Positions 16,908 to 25,389 of a stretch of DNA of 64,000 nucleotides are shown here, piece after piece. Every line of letters starts with the position of its first letter. The first letter of the stretch is position 1. The stretch spans positions 2,023,501-2,087,500 of the forward strand of contig NZ_CP070368.1 in assembly GCF_016919705.1 (NCBI RefSeq), read 5' to 3'. This stretch comes from Paracoccus methylovorus (GTDB lineage Bacteria; Pseudomonadota; Alphaproteobacteria; Rhodobacterales; Rhodobacteraceae). The notes beneath the pieces were generated by a model. The model made no database searches and was not told the origin of the DNA. It saw nothing but the letters and a program-made list of their open reading frames with translations. The position numbers and the translations under genes are program-made.

Positions 16908-17814
16908 ATGTCTGACCCGCTTGCCCAGGTCATCGAGCTGCTGCGCCCGCAGGCGGTGTTCTCCAAGGGGATAACCGCCGCAGGCCGCTGGGCGGTTGAA
17001 TATACCGAATTCGGCCGCCCGGCCTTTGCGGCGATGACGATGGGCAGTTGCCGGCTGACAGTCGCGGGTGAAGACCCGGTCACCGTCGAGGCCGGCGACT
17101 TCGTGCTGCTGCCCGCCACGCCGCGTTTCGGCATGTCCAGCCTGAACCCCCGGCCCGCTTCGCCGGATCGACGCCCGCACCGACTCGCCGCAGCATGAGG
17201 TTCGCCATGGCCGGCAGGACGGCCCGCCCGAGATGCGGCAGTTCGGCGGCTGGTTCACCTTTGCCGCGCCGGATGCGGCGCTGCTGGTAACGCTGTTGCC
17301 CCGGATGATCCACCTGCGCGGCGTGCCGCGGCTGACGCAGCTGGTGCATATGCTGGGCGAGGAGGCTGCGCGCGACGATGCGGGCCGCGACCTGATCCTG
17401 GCGCGTCTGGTCGAGATCCTGCTGATCGAGGCGTTGCGCGCCGCGCCGGAAGGAGCCGCGGCACCCGGCCTGCTGCGCGGCCTGTCCGATCCGCGCATGG
17501 CCAGCGCCCTGCGCAGCCTGCATGGCGACATCACCCGCGCCTGGACGGTTCCCGACCTCGCCAATACGGCCGGCATGTCGCGCTCGGCCTTCTTCGAGCG
17601 GTTCACCCGCATGGTCGGCAGCCCGCCGATGGAATACCTGACCACCTGGCGCATGGCCGTGGCGCACGATCTTTTGCGCCAGGGCAGCCTTGCGCTCGAT
17701 GAGGTCGCAGCACGCGTCGGTTATGGCTCGGCGAGCACCTTCAGCACCGCCTTCAGCCGCCACACCGTCCAGCCACCGGAGCGGTATGCAAAAGCGGTGC
17801 TGGCGGGAGGATGA
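16908..17814 (+). pseudogene. AraC-family regulator with +1 frameshift
   Basis: Two frames together make one AraC regulator with an N-terminal cupin domain. The first frame is MSDPLAQVIELLRPQAVFSK to FGMSSLN. The second continues RIDARTDSPQHEVRHGRQDG, then FGGWFTFAAPDAALLVTLLP, and ends with the double helix-turn-helix (TVPDLANTAGMSRSAFFERF and LDEVAARVGYGSASTFSTAF). The break lies in a run of five C; removing one C restores a continuous protein. Either a recent loss-of-function mutation or a homopolymer error. Regulator of the divergent SDR by position. Confidence 0.8.
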
Positions 17815-17886
17815 AAAAACGGCCCTTCGCCGTCGGTCGGCACACATGCATGCTGCGAGGCGGCACCCTCCAAAGCAGCCGTTGGA

Positions 17887-18090
17887 ATGGTACCGCAGCG
17901 AAACCCCAGCCAACATGGCAGCGATGCGAACACCGATGCCGGCCTGTGCCGCGCCAAGGCGCCCGTGTCCCGGAAGGACGCCGACAGCCGCGGCTTCTGG
18001 CCGGTGGTCAAGCCGAATGACTGGTGCGGCGAGTTCGCAAGCCAGTTCGCAGCCGAACGAGGCAGCCAGGCGGCAATGCCGGCCGGATGA
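17887..18090 (+). CDS. Small protein with W-P-V-V...DWCGEF motif
   Basis: A 67-aa frame whose core [20 protein letters not shown], then [10 protein letters not shown], resembles small conserved alphaproteobacterial proteins of unknown function. Two cysteines (CRAK and DWCG) could bind metal or form a disulfide. A perfect hairpin begins at the base after the stop codon, supporting a real gene. Start uncertain. Confidence 0.55.
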   Translation: MVPQRNPSQHGSDANTDAGLCRAKAPVSRKDADSRGFWPVVKPNDWCGEFASQFAAERGSQAAMPAG

Positions 18091-18111
18091 GGGCAGCCCA
18101 TGGGGCTGCCC
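18091..18111 (+). terminator. Hairpin terminator after small DWCGEF gene
   Basis: GGGCAGCCC / GGGCTGCCC, perfect 9-bp stem with 3-nt loop, starting right after the TGA and followed by GCTCGTTT. Confidence 0.65.
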
Positions 18112-18256
18112 GCTCGTTTCAGGGGCGCTGCATCTTCAGCATCACCGTGAAGAACCAAGCTGTTCGCGAACTGGCCGCCAGCTCCGCTCCCGGCTTTCGG
18201 GATGGCAGGACGGCAGGAACCCGGCGACGGGCCAGTCATGCCGGCCAGCGGCACCC

Positions 18257-19819
18257 TCACTCCTCTGCGCCGAAGAGGGCGATCAGCCCATCCGCCAGCG
18301 CCCCGCGCCAGACCAGATAATCGTGGCCGCCGACATATTCCCGCCATGCGACCTCATATCCCTGAAGCCGCAGCACGTCGCGCAATTGCCGCGAAGTCTC
18401 CAGGATGCCGGCGGTGCCGGCGCGCCCGGTCTCGAAAAGCCCGGCGCTCAGGAAGAACCGGATGGGCAGCTTCTCACGCCCGGCATAAGCAGCAGCGACA
18501 TGGGGGATGCCGTCCGCCACCGTGCCCTCGGGCGCCCACCAGAACGAGCCTGACATCGAGATCGCGTTGCCGAAGGTATCGGGCCGGGCCAGCGCCACCG
18601 TGGCGGCGGCGAGGCCGCCATAGCTGGCGCCGGCCAGCACCGTCCGGGCAGGATCGGGGCGGATGCCGGTTTCCGCCGCGACGCGCGGCAGCAGTTCCTC
18701 GGCCAGGGCCTGCGCAAAGACCGGGTTGCCGGGCAGTTCCTTCCCCCGCGTCTGGCTGTCGATCGAGGGGATCAGCACCGCCACCACCGGCGGCAGCGCC
18801 CCCTGACGTGTCAGCGTATCCAGCATGCGCGGGGCGTCGATCCGGTTCATGGCCTGCTCGCCATCGAAGATCAGGGCCAGCACGATATCCGGGTCGGCGG
18901 GGTCCAGGCCGCGCAGGAAAGACAGCGTGATTTCGCGGCTGTTGCCCAGAAGCCCGCTGTCGAAGGTGAAGCGCTTAAGCTCGGGGTCCGCCTCGGCCGC
19001 GGGCGGCGTGCCGGGCTGGGCGGGCGCATTCCGCAACACGACCGTCGAGTCCTGATTGAAGCGGTCCGGTGTTTCGCTGGGCCAGGGGTGACGATTCAGC
19101 GGATCCATCTGCGCCGTGGCCAGGATCGCCTCCCGGCGCGCTCGGGCATCGCCCGGGATGTCGGGCACGTCGGGCGCCAGCTTGTAGGAAAGCCGCAGGC
19201 TGTCCGGCACGCGAAAGCTCTTGAACCAGATATCCGTGCCCAGCAGCCGTTCCAGCCATTCATGGTCGTTCGAGGGTGCGCCGAACAGCCGCACGTTGCG
19301 GCTGGCCCCGCGCCACAGGAAGGTGACGACGACCTTGCCCTTGCCGGCATCCTCTACCATGGGCGTGCCCTCCGCCGCGACCTTGCGCCAGAAGGCATCG
19401 ATATCGCCACCGGCTGCCAGCGCGGCGATGCGCGGGCTGAGATATTCCGGCGCGGGCGGGTGCTGGTCGGCGGGCGGAACCGGCTGATCCAGCGCCACCC
19501 CGACGCGGCCTGCCTGCGGGGCGGACAGCTGCAGCAGTGTCGTATCCTGCTCGGCCACGGCATGAAAGCCGATATTGCCGCGACCGTCATGCGACAGACG
19601 GCGCAAATGGTGGCCCTGCGCATCCAGCAGATCGGCATCGACGGGCAGGGCGCCCGCCTCGATCCGCCCGGCCAGATAGCTGCCGGGGGGCGCCTCGATG
19701 CGCAGACACAGGGGCGCGCCCGCGACCAGTTCGACCGTTTCGACCGGGCCGGGAACCAGCGTGTCCTGCGCCAGTCCCGGACCTGCCAGCACGGCCAGCA
19801 GCAGGGCCAGCCTTACCAT
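18257..19819 (-). CDS. Enterochelin esterase-like hydrolase (Fes/IroE type), exported
   Basis: 520-aa alpha/beta hydrolase predicted to cleave ferric-siderophore esters. It begins with a signal peptide (LALLLAVLAGPGLAQ), so the enzyme should act in the periplasm, unlike cytosolic Fes. The N-terminal part (to about 280) matches the enterochelin-esterase N-domain style (FLWRGASRNVRLFG). The esterase half has Ser399 in GASYGG and His499 in GGHDYLVW. Its start overlaps the receptor gene end by 7 bases, so both belong to one siderophore operon. Confidence 0.88.
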   Translation of the reverse strand: MVRLALLLAVLAGPGLAQDTLVPGPVETVELVAGAPLCLRIEAPPGSYLAGRIEAGALPVDADLLDAQGHHLRRLSHDGRGNIGFHAVAEQDTTLLQLSAPQAGRVGVALDQPVPPADQHPPAPEYLSPRIAALAAGGDIDAFWRKVAAEGTPMVEDAGKGKVVVTFLWRGASRNVRLFGAPSNDHEWLERLLGTDIWFKSFRVPDSLRLSYKLAPDVPDIPGDARARREAILATAQMDPLNRHPWPSETPDRFNQDSTVVLRNAPAQPGTPPAAEADPELKRFTFDSGLLGNSREITLSFLRGLDPADPDIVLALIFDGEQAMNRIDAPRMLDTLTRQGALPPVVAVLIPSIDSQTRGKELPGNPVFAQALAEELLPRVAAETGIRPDPARTVLAGASYGGLAAATVALARPDTFGNAISMSGSFWWAPEGTVADGIPHVAAAYAGREKLPIRFFLSAGLFETGRAGTAGILETSRQLRDVLRLQGYEVAWREYVGGHDYLVWRGALADGLIALFGAEE

Positions 19820-21927
19820 GTGTAATCGACCGAAAGCCGCGCCTGGCGCTCGCTTCCGACCCAGCAGGCATAGGCGCTGGCACAGGAGGCGGTATAGAAT
19901 TCGTCGGTCAGGTTGGTGACGTTCAGCTGTGCGCGCACGCCTTCGTAACGACGATCCAGGGCGCCGAGATCATAGCCGACTGCCGCATCGACCAGCGTCA
20001 CGCCGGGCACGGTAAAGGCGTTGCCGCGCGCCCAGCTCTTGCCGATATAGCGCACACCCAGCGCCGCATCCCAGCCGTTGCCGAAGTCGTATTTGCCCCA
20101 GATCAAGGCCTGATGCCGCGGCACGCGGTCGTTATGGGTTCCGATCTCGTCCGGGTCGTTCGATTTCGACACTTTCGAGTCGTTGTAGGAATAGCCCGCG
20201 ACCAGTGAGAAGGCATCGGTCACCCGGCCCTGCGCCTCCAGTTCGAAGCCGCGCGACTTGATCTCGCCGATCTGGCGATAGGTCGCGGTGGCGTCGTCGT
20301 ATTTCAGGATATTGGTCTGGCGCAGGTCATAGGCCGCGGCGGTGACCATCAGCGTCTCGGCGCTGTTGGCCCATTTCACGCCGATCTCGACCTGCCGGCC
20401 CTCGGTCGGGTCGAAGGGGTCCTGGCCGCTGGCGGGCGTCTGCGTCACCGGCTCGAACGAGGTCGAATAGCTGACATAGGGAGAGAAGCCGTTCGCCATC
20501 TCATAGAGCAATCCGATGCGGCCGGTCAGCGCCTCGCCGTCATAGGTTTCGCGGCCGCCGGTCAGCAGGTCTCGGGAGTCGTTCGTGGCCCAGTCGTAGC
20601 GCAGCCCGGCCTGGACATGCAGATTGCCGAACTTCGCCTGGTCCTGCACATAGATGCCAGTCTGGCGCAGGCGCGAGATGCCGTCGGACTGGCCGCGCGG
20701 CTCACCAACCGTTCCGACCGCATGAACGGGATCGGTCCAGTCGATGGAATTGGCCGCAGCGCCATAGCTCGACGTGCTGTCGTTGCGCGTATATTTCAGG
20801 TCGATCCCGCCCAGGATGACATGCTCTCCGCCACCAGCATTCAGCCGGTATTCGGCCTGATTGTCCAGCAGGGCCTGTTTCGTCTTGCTGTAGCTTTCCG
20901 TGACCGTGCGGCTGATCGTGCGCTCATCCGCGGCCAGCACCCCCCAGACCAGCGTACGCTGGTCCCAGTCGCCGATCGAATACCGGGCCTTCTGGCGCAG
21001 GGTCAGCGCGTCGCTGATCTTGTGCTCAACCGTCCAGCCGAAGCTTTTCGAGGTCCGCTCCGAACGCTCGAAATCCGGGTCTCCGACCAGGAAATCGCCG
21101 GGGATATAGCCGTAAGAGGTCGGGTTCAGCGTCCCCAGCGCCTCGCGGAAGTTGCGGTAGCCGGCATCGGGCTCGCGCTGATACATCGCGTAAGCCGTCA
21201 CGGTCGTGGCATCCGTCGGCGCCCAACGCAGCGAAGGCAGCAAGGTCAGCCGCCGGGTTTCCAGCCCGTCTTCCTGCGTGTCGGCCTTTTCGGCCAGGCC
21301 CACCAGACGCCAGGACAACGTATCGTCGAGCCGCCGGGCCACGTCCAGGCGCACGCCGGCCCGCGCATCGGTGCCGGTGTCGAAGCCCAGCCTGTTATGT
21401 TCCGTGCCGTCCGCCTTCTTCAGTTCCATGTCGATCAGGCCGCCGGGGCTGGCCTGGCCGTAAAGCAGCGAGGCCGGCCCCTTGACCGTCGCCACCGATT
21501 CCAGGATCCAGGGGCCGATCTGCTGGCCCGAGCCCTCGATGGCCAGACCGTCCAGATAGCGTGGCACGTAGCCGAAGCCGCGGATATAGGTCTCGTCCGA
21601 GATGTTCGAACTGCCGCGATATTCCGAGGCGACGCCCGGCGTATAGCGCAGCGCTTGCGCGACCGAGGTGACGCCCTGGTCCCGCATCTGCCGATCCGTC
21701 ACCACCGAGACCGAGGCCGGCGTTTCATCAAGCGGCGTATCGGTCTTGGTTCCGGCAGTCGAGCGCTGCGCGGCATATCCCTGTGCCTGCCCGACGGTGA
21801 TGGTCACCTGATCCAGCACAACGGCGCCCTCTTGCGCCTGGGCGAGGGCCGGCACGGCTGCGGTAAGCACGGTCGATGTCAAAAGTGCCGTATGCAGGCG
21901 CATACGGTGCGAAATCCCTAGTTTCAT
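19813..21927 (-). CDS. TonB-dependent siderophore receptor
   Basis: 704-aa outer-membrane ferric-siderophore receptor. Signal peptide (LLTSTVLTAAVPALAQAQ), TonB-box-like region (VVLDQVTITVG), plug domain (ETPASVSVVTDRQMRDQG, YIRGFG, GPASLLYGQASPGGLI) and a long beta-barrel ending in aromatic W (ARLSVDYTW). The TLVDAAVGYDL segment near the C-terminus is typical of the FhuA/FpvA class. The order sigma factor, receptor, esterase suggests iron-responsive control. Confidence 0.93.
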   Translation of the reverse strand: MKLGISHRMRLHTALLTSTVLTAAVPALAQAQEGAVVLDQVTITVGQAQGYAAQRSTAGTKTDTPLDETPASVSVVTDRQMRDQGVTSVAQALRYTPGVASEYRGSSNISDETYIRGFGYVPRYLDGLAIEGSGQQIGPWILESVATVKGPASLLYGQASPGGLIDMELKKADGTEHNRLGFDTGTDARAGVRLDVARRLDDTLSWRLVGLAEKADTQEDGLETRRLTLLPSLRWAPTDATTVTAYAMYQREPDAGYRNFREALGTLNPTSYGYIPGDFLVGDPDFERSERTSKSFGWTVEHKISDALTLRQKARYSIGDWDQRTLVWGVLAADERTISRTVTESYSKTKQALLDNQAEYRLNAGGGEHVILGGIDLKYTRNDSTSSYGAAANSIDWTDPVHAVGTVGEPRGQSDGISRLRQTGIYVQDQAKFGNLHVQAGLRYDWATNDSRDLLTGGRETYDGEALTGRIGLLYEMANGFSPYVSYSTSFEPVTQTPASGQDPFDPTEGRQVEIGVKWANSAETLMVTAAAYDLRQTNILKYDDATATYRQIGEIKSRGFELEAQGRVTDAFSLVAGYSYNDSKVSKSNDPDEIGTHNDRVPRHQALIWGKYDFGNGWDAALGVRYIGKSWARGNAFTVPGVTLVDAAVGYDLGALDRRYEGVRAQLNVTNLTDEFYTASCASAYACWVGSERQARLSVDYTW

Positions 21928-21955
21928 GTTCCAGCTCCGTCAGGAAGCGGACTGG

Positions 21956-22399
21956 CTACTCGGGATTGGCGCCGCGATGGTGGCTGCTTTCTAGTCCCTT
22001 GCTTCTTGCTTGTCCACATGCGTGACGAGTGGTTCTTCTCGGCAGTTGTTCGACGGTATGATGCAGGACAACCAGTTCCTGGCGCGATTGCACGATGGCC
22101 TCGGTGCCGGGCTGCTCGGCCGCCACATCGGCGGCAATTTCGCGGCTGCAATCCAGTATCTCGCTCCGCACCCGCTGTCGGCGCAGGTGATCCAGCGCGG
22201 CATTTGTCGCGGCGCGGGCCAGATAGTTGCGCGGCGACTGGACATCGCGTCGATCCTCCCGGTGGAGCACATTCAAGAAAACGTCCTGCACCAGATCCTC
22301 GGCGTCCGTCCGACTACGTATGACATGGCGCACCCGCCGCACAAGCCGGTCACGCTCGCTGCGAAACAAACTGCCCAGTTGAAGCACAATTGAGGACAT
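21956..22399 (-). pseudogene. FecI-type ECF sigma factor lacking region 4
   Basis: Region 2 is intact (LGSLFRSERDRLVRRVRHVI, then RTDAEDLVQDVFLNVLHRED and ARAATNAALDHLRR). After LHHTVEQLPRR the protein leaves the family and ends in an unrelated tail (TTRHACGQARSKGL). Region 4, which recognises the -35 element, is missing, and so is the FecR anti-sigma gene normally between sigma factor and receptor. A deletion joining the two sites is the simplest reading. It probably no longer works as a sigma factor. Confidence 0.75.
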
Positions 22400-22720
22400 G
22401 GCCGTGTTTATCGAATGACGCTCCTCAGATAACCCTACAGAAACAATTAGGAAATTCAGATCAGGAAAATGGCATCTTTCAGCCCTCGGGAGTGCCCATA
22501 GCGTAACAATCGCGACAGCTTTGCCCTGGAGGATGCTCGTAACGAGATTGGTGATCAATGGCGCAGACCCGCCACGGGTCTTTACTTCAGCGGCAACCAG
22601 TTTCAGGGTCATCCGGGCCATCAGCGGATGCCATCACGTCAATGTGACCTCGCCGATTTCGCGCTATGGTTTCCGCGCGATTGCTTCCGATGTGATTCCG
22701 GAGCGATTAGAGCGCAAATG
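22400..22720. other. Gene-free stretch upstream of sigma-factor remnant
   Basis: No credible gene on either strand. It contains a short hairpin (GACCCGCCACGGGTC near 22567). The base composition is lower in GC than the flanks. Confidence 0.4.
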
Positions 22721-22782
22721 CAAAAAGCCTCTGGAGGAGGCTTAAGTTGCTGTAATGTAATGGAATTTTTGGTTGCGGGGGT
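22721..22782 (-). repeat. Truncated tRNA-fMet 3' end with terminator
   Basis: TGGTTGCGGGGGT (22770-22782) is identical to the last 13 bases of the intact initiator tRNA of this window, read on the minus strand. Below it lie the same kind of spacer (TGTAAT shared) and a hairpin AGCCTC / GAGGCT with a T-run on the minus strand. The tRNA is broken exactly after these 13 bases. Most likely a relic of another rRNA operon end or an attachment site. Confidence 0.7.
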
Positions 22783-22783
22783 G

Positions 22784-22802
22784 TGCAACCATCTTTACTT
22801 GC
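22784..22802. repeat. 19-bp motif repeated in inverted orientation at 8073-8091
   Basis: TGCAACCATCTTTACTTGC, exact reverse complement of the right arm of the hairpin near 8073. It begins where the tRNA relic is interrupted. The remaining 250 bases up to the Fic gene show no gene. Confidence 0.7.
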
Positions 22803-23052
22803 GACCGCCCGGTTCTCTTCACGCCATGCTGCTGCGGACGGAAACAGCGCTCTTTGGCGAAGCATTTCGTACAGCAGCGTAGGAAGTGGACCCCATCCGT
22901 ATGCGACTTTATCGCAGCTGCCTCGTGCTTTTATCAGAAGATAACTCGACCCTGCCTGACCCTTCTGGGACTTGTGAGACCGAACCGATGGCCTGACTCA
23001 TTTGTGGTGCCGCAGTTGCTGACCGTGGGGTGCGGACAGTTCGTGGAGAGAT

Positions 23053-24234
23053 TCAACTGCCGACCGGCAAAGGGTCGGTCCCTTCGCTAAGAATTGCAAG
23101 GTAGCGCCGGTAGCTGAACACCCGCCCCCGCTTGCGCCCGGTGATCTCATCAACGATGCCCATCTTCTCCAGATCAGCCAGCGCCGCATTGACCGTCGGC
23201 GCCGACAGACCCGTCTGCCGGACAAGCTGGTTGGAGGTCAGGAACGGATTCTGCTGGAAGAGATCGTGGATACGCAGCGCCGATCCGGCCCGGTCGCTTT
23301 CGGTCGTGATGCGCTCGCGGTCTTCCTTGAACAGGTCAACGATGCGGGTCGCGGCCTCGAACGCCTGGTTCGCCGTCTTAGTTACCCCGGCAAGGAAGAA
23401 ATCGAGCCAAGCCTCCCAGTTGCCATGCTCGCGCACTTCCTGAAGCAGACGATAGTAGTCTGCCCGGTGTGTCTTCAGATAGAGGCTGAGATAGAGCAAC
23501 GGCTTGCGCAGCACCCCGTTGACACAGAGATACAATGTCACCAGCAGGCGGCCGATACGGCCGTTGCCATCGAGGAACGGGTGGATGGTCTCGAACTGGA
23601 CATGCAGCAACCCGGCCTTGATCAGCGCCGGAAGACGCGAGCTGTCCTCGTGCATGAAGTGTTCCAGCGCATCCAGACAGGTGTCGAGTTCGGTGACGGG
23701 CGGCGGCACAAAAAGCGCGTTACCCGGGCGCGAGCCGCCGATCCAGTTCTGCGTGCGGCGGAACTCGCCCGGGCTTTTCGTGTCGCCGCGCCCGCTTTGC
23801 AGCAGCCGCGCATGCATCTCGCGGATCAGGCGCAAGGACAGCGGCAGTTCCTCCAGCCGTTTCAGCCCGTACATCATCGCATCGACATAGTTCGACACCT
23901 CGCGGATGTCGTCGATCGGCTCCCCGGCCTGCGCCTCGGTCTCGAACCGCAGAAGATCGGTCAGCGTGGATTGCGTGCCCTCGATCTGGGACGACAGCAC
24001 CGCCTCTTTGCGCACATACATGTAGAGGAACAGTTCCTGGCGCGGCAGCAGCATGGTAATGCCGTCAAGCCGCCCGAGCGCGCGTTCGGCGAGGCTCAGC
24101 CGGTCCAGAAGAGCCAGCACGTCGATCTGCGGCTTCGGCGGCAGGGGCGGCGGAACGAAGGCGCGCACGATCTTGCCCGCGACAGGGGTTTCGACGAAGC
24201 GGCCAAGCCGCTGATTGGGTTCGGAATCGATCAT
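23053..24234 (-). CDS. Fic-family protein (AMP-transferase), class II
   Basis: 393-aa protein of the DUF4172-free Fic type. The complete Fic core HPFLDGNGRIGR (218-229) carries the catalytic His and nucleotide-binding Asn/Arg. An N-terminal inhibitory helix motif S81-S-Q-I-E85-G86 marks it as class II, self-inhibited. A C-terminal winged helix (QLVRQTGLSAPTVNAALADL) could bind DNA or promote dimers. Expected to transfer AMP to Ser/Thr/Tyr hydroxyls of unknown targets. No separate antitoxin is needed in this class. Confidence 0.92.
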   Translation of the reverse strand: MIDSEPNQRLGRFVETPVAGKIVRAFVPPPLPPKPQIDVLALLDRLSLAERALGRLDGITMLLPRQELFLYMYVRKEAVLSSQIEGTQSTLTDLLRFETEAQAGEPIDDIREVSNYVDAMMYGLKRLEELPLSLRLIREMHARLLQSGRGDTKSPGEFRRTQNWIGGSRPGNALFVPPPVTELDTCLDALEHFMHEDSSRLPALIKAGLLHVQFETIHPFLDGNGRIGRLLVTLYLCVNGVLRKPLLYLSLYLKTHRADYYRLLQEVREHGNWEAWLDFFLAGVTKTANQAFEAATRIVDLFKEDRERITTESDRAGSALRIHDLFQQNPFLTSNQLVRQTGLSAPTVNAALADLEKMGIVDEITGRKRGRVFSYRRYLAILSEGTDPLPVGS

Positions 24235-24447
24235 GGGATCATCATGGCAGCGCGGCACTATTTAAACAATGCCGCCACAACTTAAATAGCCAGAATGCTA
24301 ACGTAAGCGACCTTAAATAGGCTCGTCGCCCCTGGCCAGCGCGAGGTACGCAACGTGAAACAGGCCCAGTCCGCAAGTGCGACAGCGAACGATGCTGCCG
24401 CCACATCTCAATTGAGATACAATACTTGCAACTCATGGAGAACAGCC

Positions 24448-24741
24448 ATGCCTGCACAAACATCAATGCTGCACGTTCGCGTGGACGACAAGATCAAGAC
24501 CCAGGCAGCCGAGGCGCTGGCAGGTGGCGGTCTGACCCTTTCGGATGCCGTGCGCATCCTCCTCACCAGGATAGCCCGCGAGGGTGGCCTTCCTGCAGGG
24601 TTGACGGCCGATCCCGACGCCTATGACGCCTGGTTCCGGGCCAAGGTGCGAGAAGCGCTGGAGGATGAGCACCCTACGACGGTCCATGCCGATGTCAGGG
24701 CCGAGATGCGCGGACTGATCGACCGGAAGCGCCGTGCCTGA
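24448..24741 (+). CDS. RelB/DinJ-type antitoxin
   Basis: 97-aa ribbon-helix-helix antitoxin (MLHVRVDDKIKTQAAEALAG, then LTLSDAVRILLTRIAREGGLP). It begins at MPAQTSM, preceded by GGAGAA. It overlaps the toxin start by 8 bases. Upstream the region AATTGAGATACAATACTTGC may be its promoter/operator. The partner toxin is truncated, so this antitoxin is probably an orphan. Confidence 0.88.
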   Translation: MPAQTSMLHVRVDDKIKTQAAEALAGGGLTLSDAVRILLTRIAREGGLPAGLTADPDAYDAWFRAKVREALEDEHPTTVHADVRAEMRGLIDRKRRA

Positions 24742-25027
24742 TCTGGAATGGCGGGAAACCGCGCGAGAGGGCCTGCGGTCGAATTTCGAATACATCGCGG
24801 ATGACAACCCGGCAGCGGCGCTGGCATTGCTGGAAGAAATCGAGACAAAATTCGCCGCAAAGACCGTCGTGCAGCCGGCTAGCCGACCGCATTCAGCCAA
24901 GCCTCCCGCCCAAGACGGGAGGGATGCCCAAACGACCCTGATATGCTACAGTGAACATCGACAGCATCACGGAGCACCAGCGCCTTCCCCTCAGTCCCAT
25001 CTGACGACCTTGGCCTCGCGCTTATGA
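24734..25027 (+). pseudogene. RelE/ParE-type toxin, truncated after ~42 residues
   Basis: Starts at GTG with the typical PDLEWRETAREGLRSNFEYI, then ADDNPAAALALLEEIE, of ParE/RelE toxins. After about residue 42 it changes into unrelated sequence (VVQPASRPHSAKPPAQDG). The beta-sheet half carrying the active or gyrase-binding residues is absent. Junction near base 24860. Confidence 0.8.
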
Positions 25028-25389
25028 ACCTTGAACTGCATGGATGCGTGGGCATCAGCGCAGCCAACGCGCTCTGCGACTGCGGGCTGGTCTCGCCCGC
25101 AACCTTCGTCAAATCCCGCAGCGATATGGGAGACTTCGTCTTCGAGGCTATCGAGATGGAACTGCAGGCTACGGTGGAAATCGGCCGCATCTCGCTGGCC
25201 CAAGCCACGAAACACCCCTTCATCACCGAAGCCTTCGCACGAATGCAGATCGACCAGTTCGCCACAGACGAGCGCGTCGTGTTCGACCACGGCCATCTTT
25301 CTCAATGCAGCCCAAAGGCGTTGGAAACAGCATTCGCCAGGTCTGCGCGAAGTTGGCGAAGAGGGGCGGCACCGAACGCTCAGGGTTAA
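25024..25389 (+). CDS. Unrecognised 121-aa protein
   Basis: Not recognised. The first ~100 residues have a natural amino-acid mix with helical stretches (DMGDFVFEAIEMELQATVEI, then ISLAQATKHPFITEAFARMQ). The tail (RSWRRGAAPNAQG) looks frameshifted. The opposite strand is also open but reads like a shadow (Ser/Arg-rich). Lies between two truncated loci, so it may itself be a fragment. Confidence 0.35.
   Translation: MNLELHGCVGISAANALCDCGLVSPATFVKSRSDMGDFVFEAIEMELQATVEIGRISLAQATKHPFITEAFARMQIDQFATDERVVFDHGHLSQCSPKALETAFARSARSWRRGAAPNAQG

Noticed and set aside
17690..18553. Long plus-strand frame across the AraC end and esterase start
   Set aside because: Overlaps the AraC helix-turn-helix in another frame and the esterase gene; only the 67-aa DWCGEF frame looks protein-like.
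20617..21921. 434-codon plus-strand frame opposite the TonB receptor
   Set aside because: Shadow; the receptor on the minus strand is complete with signal peptide and C-terminal aromatic residue.
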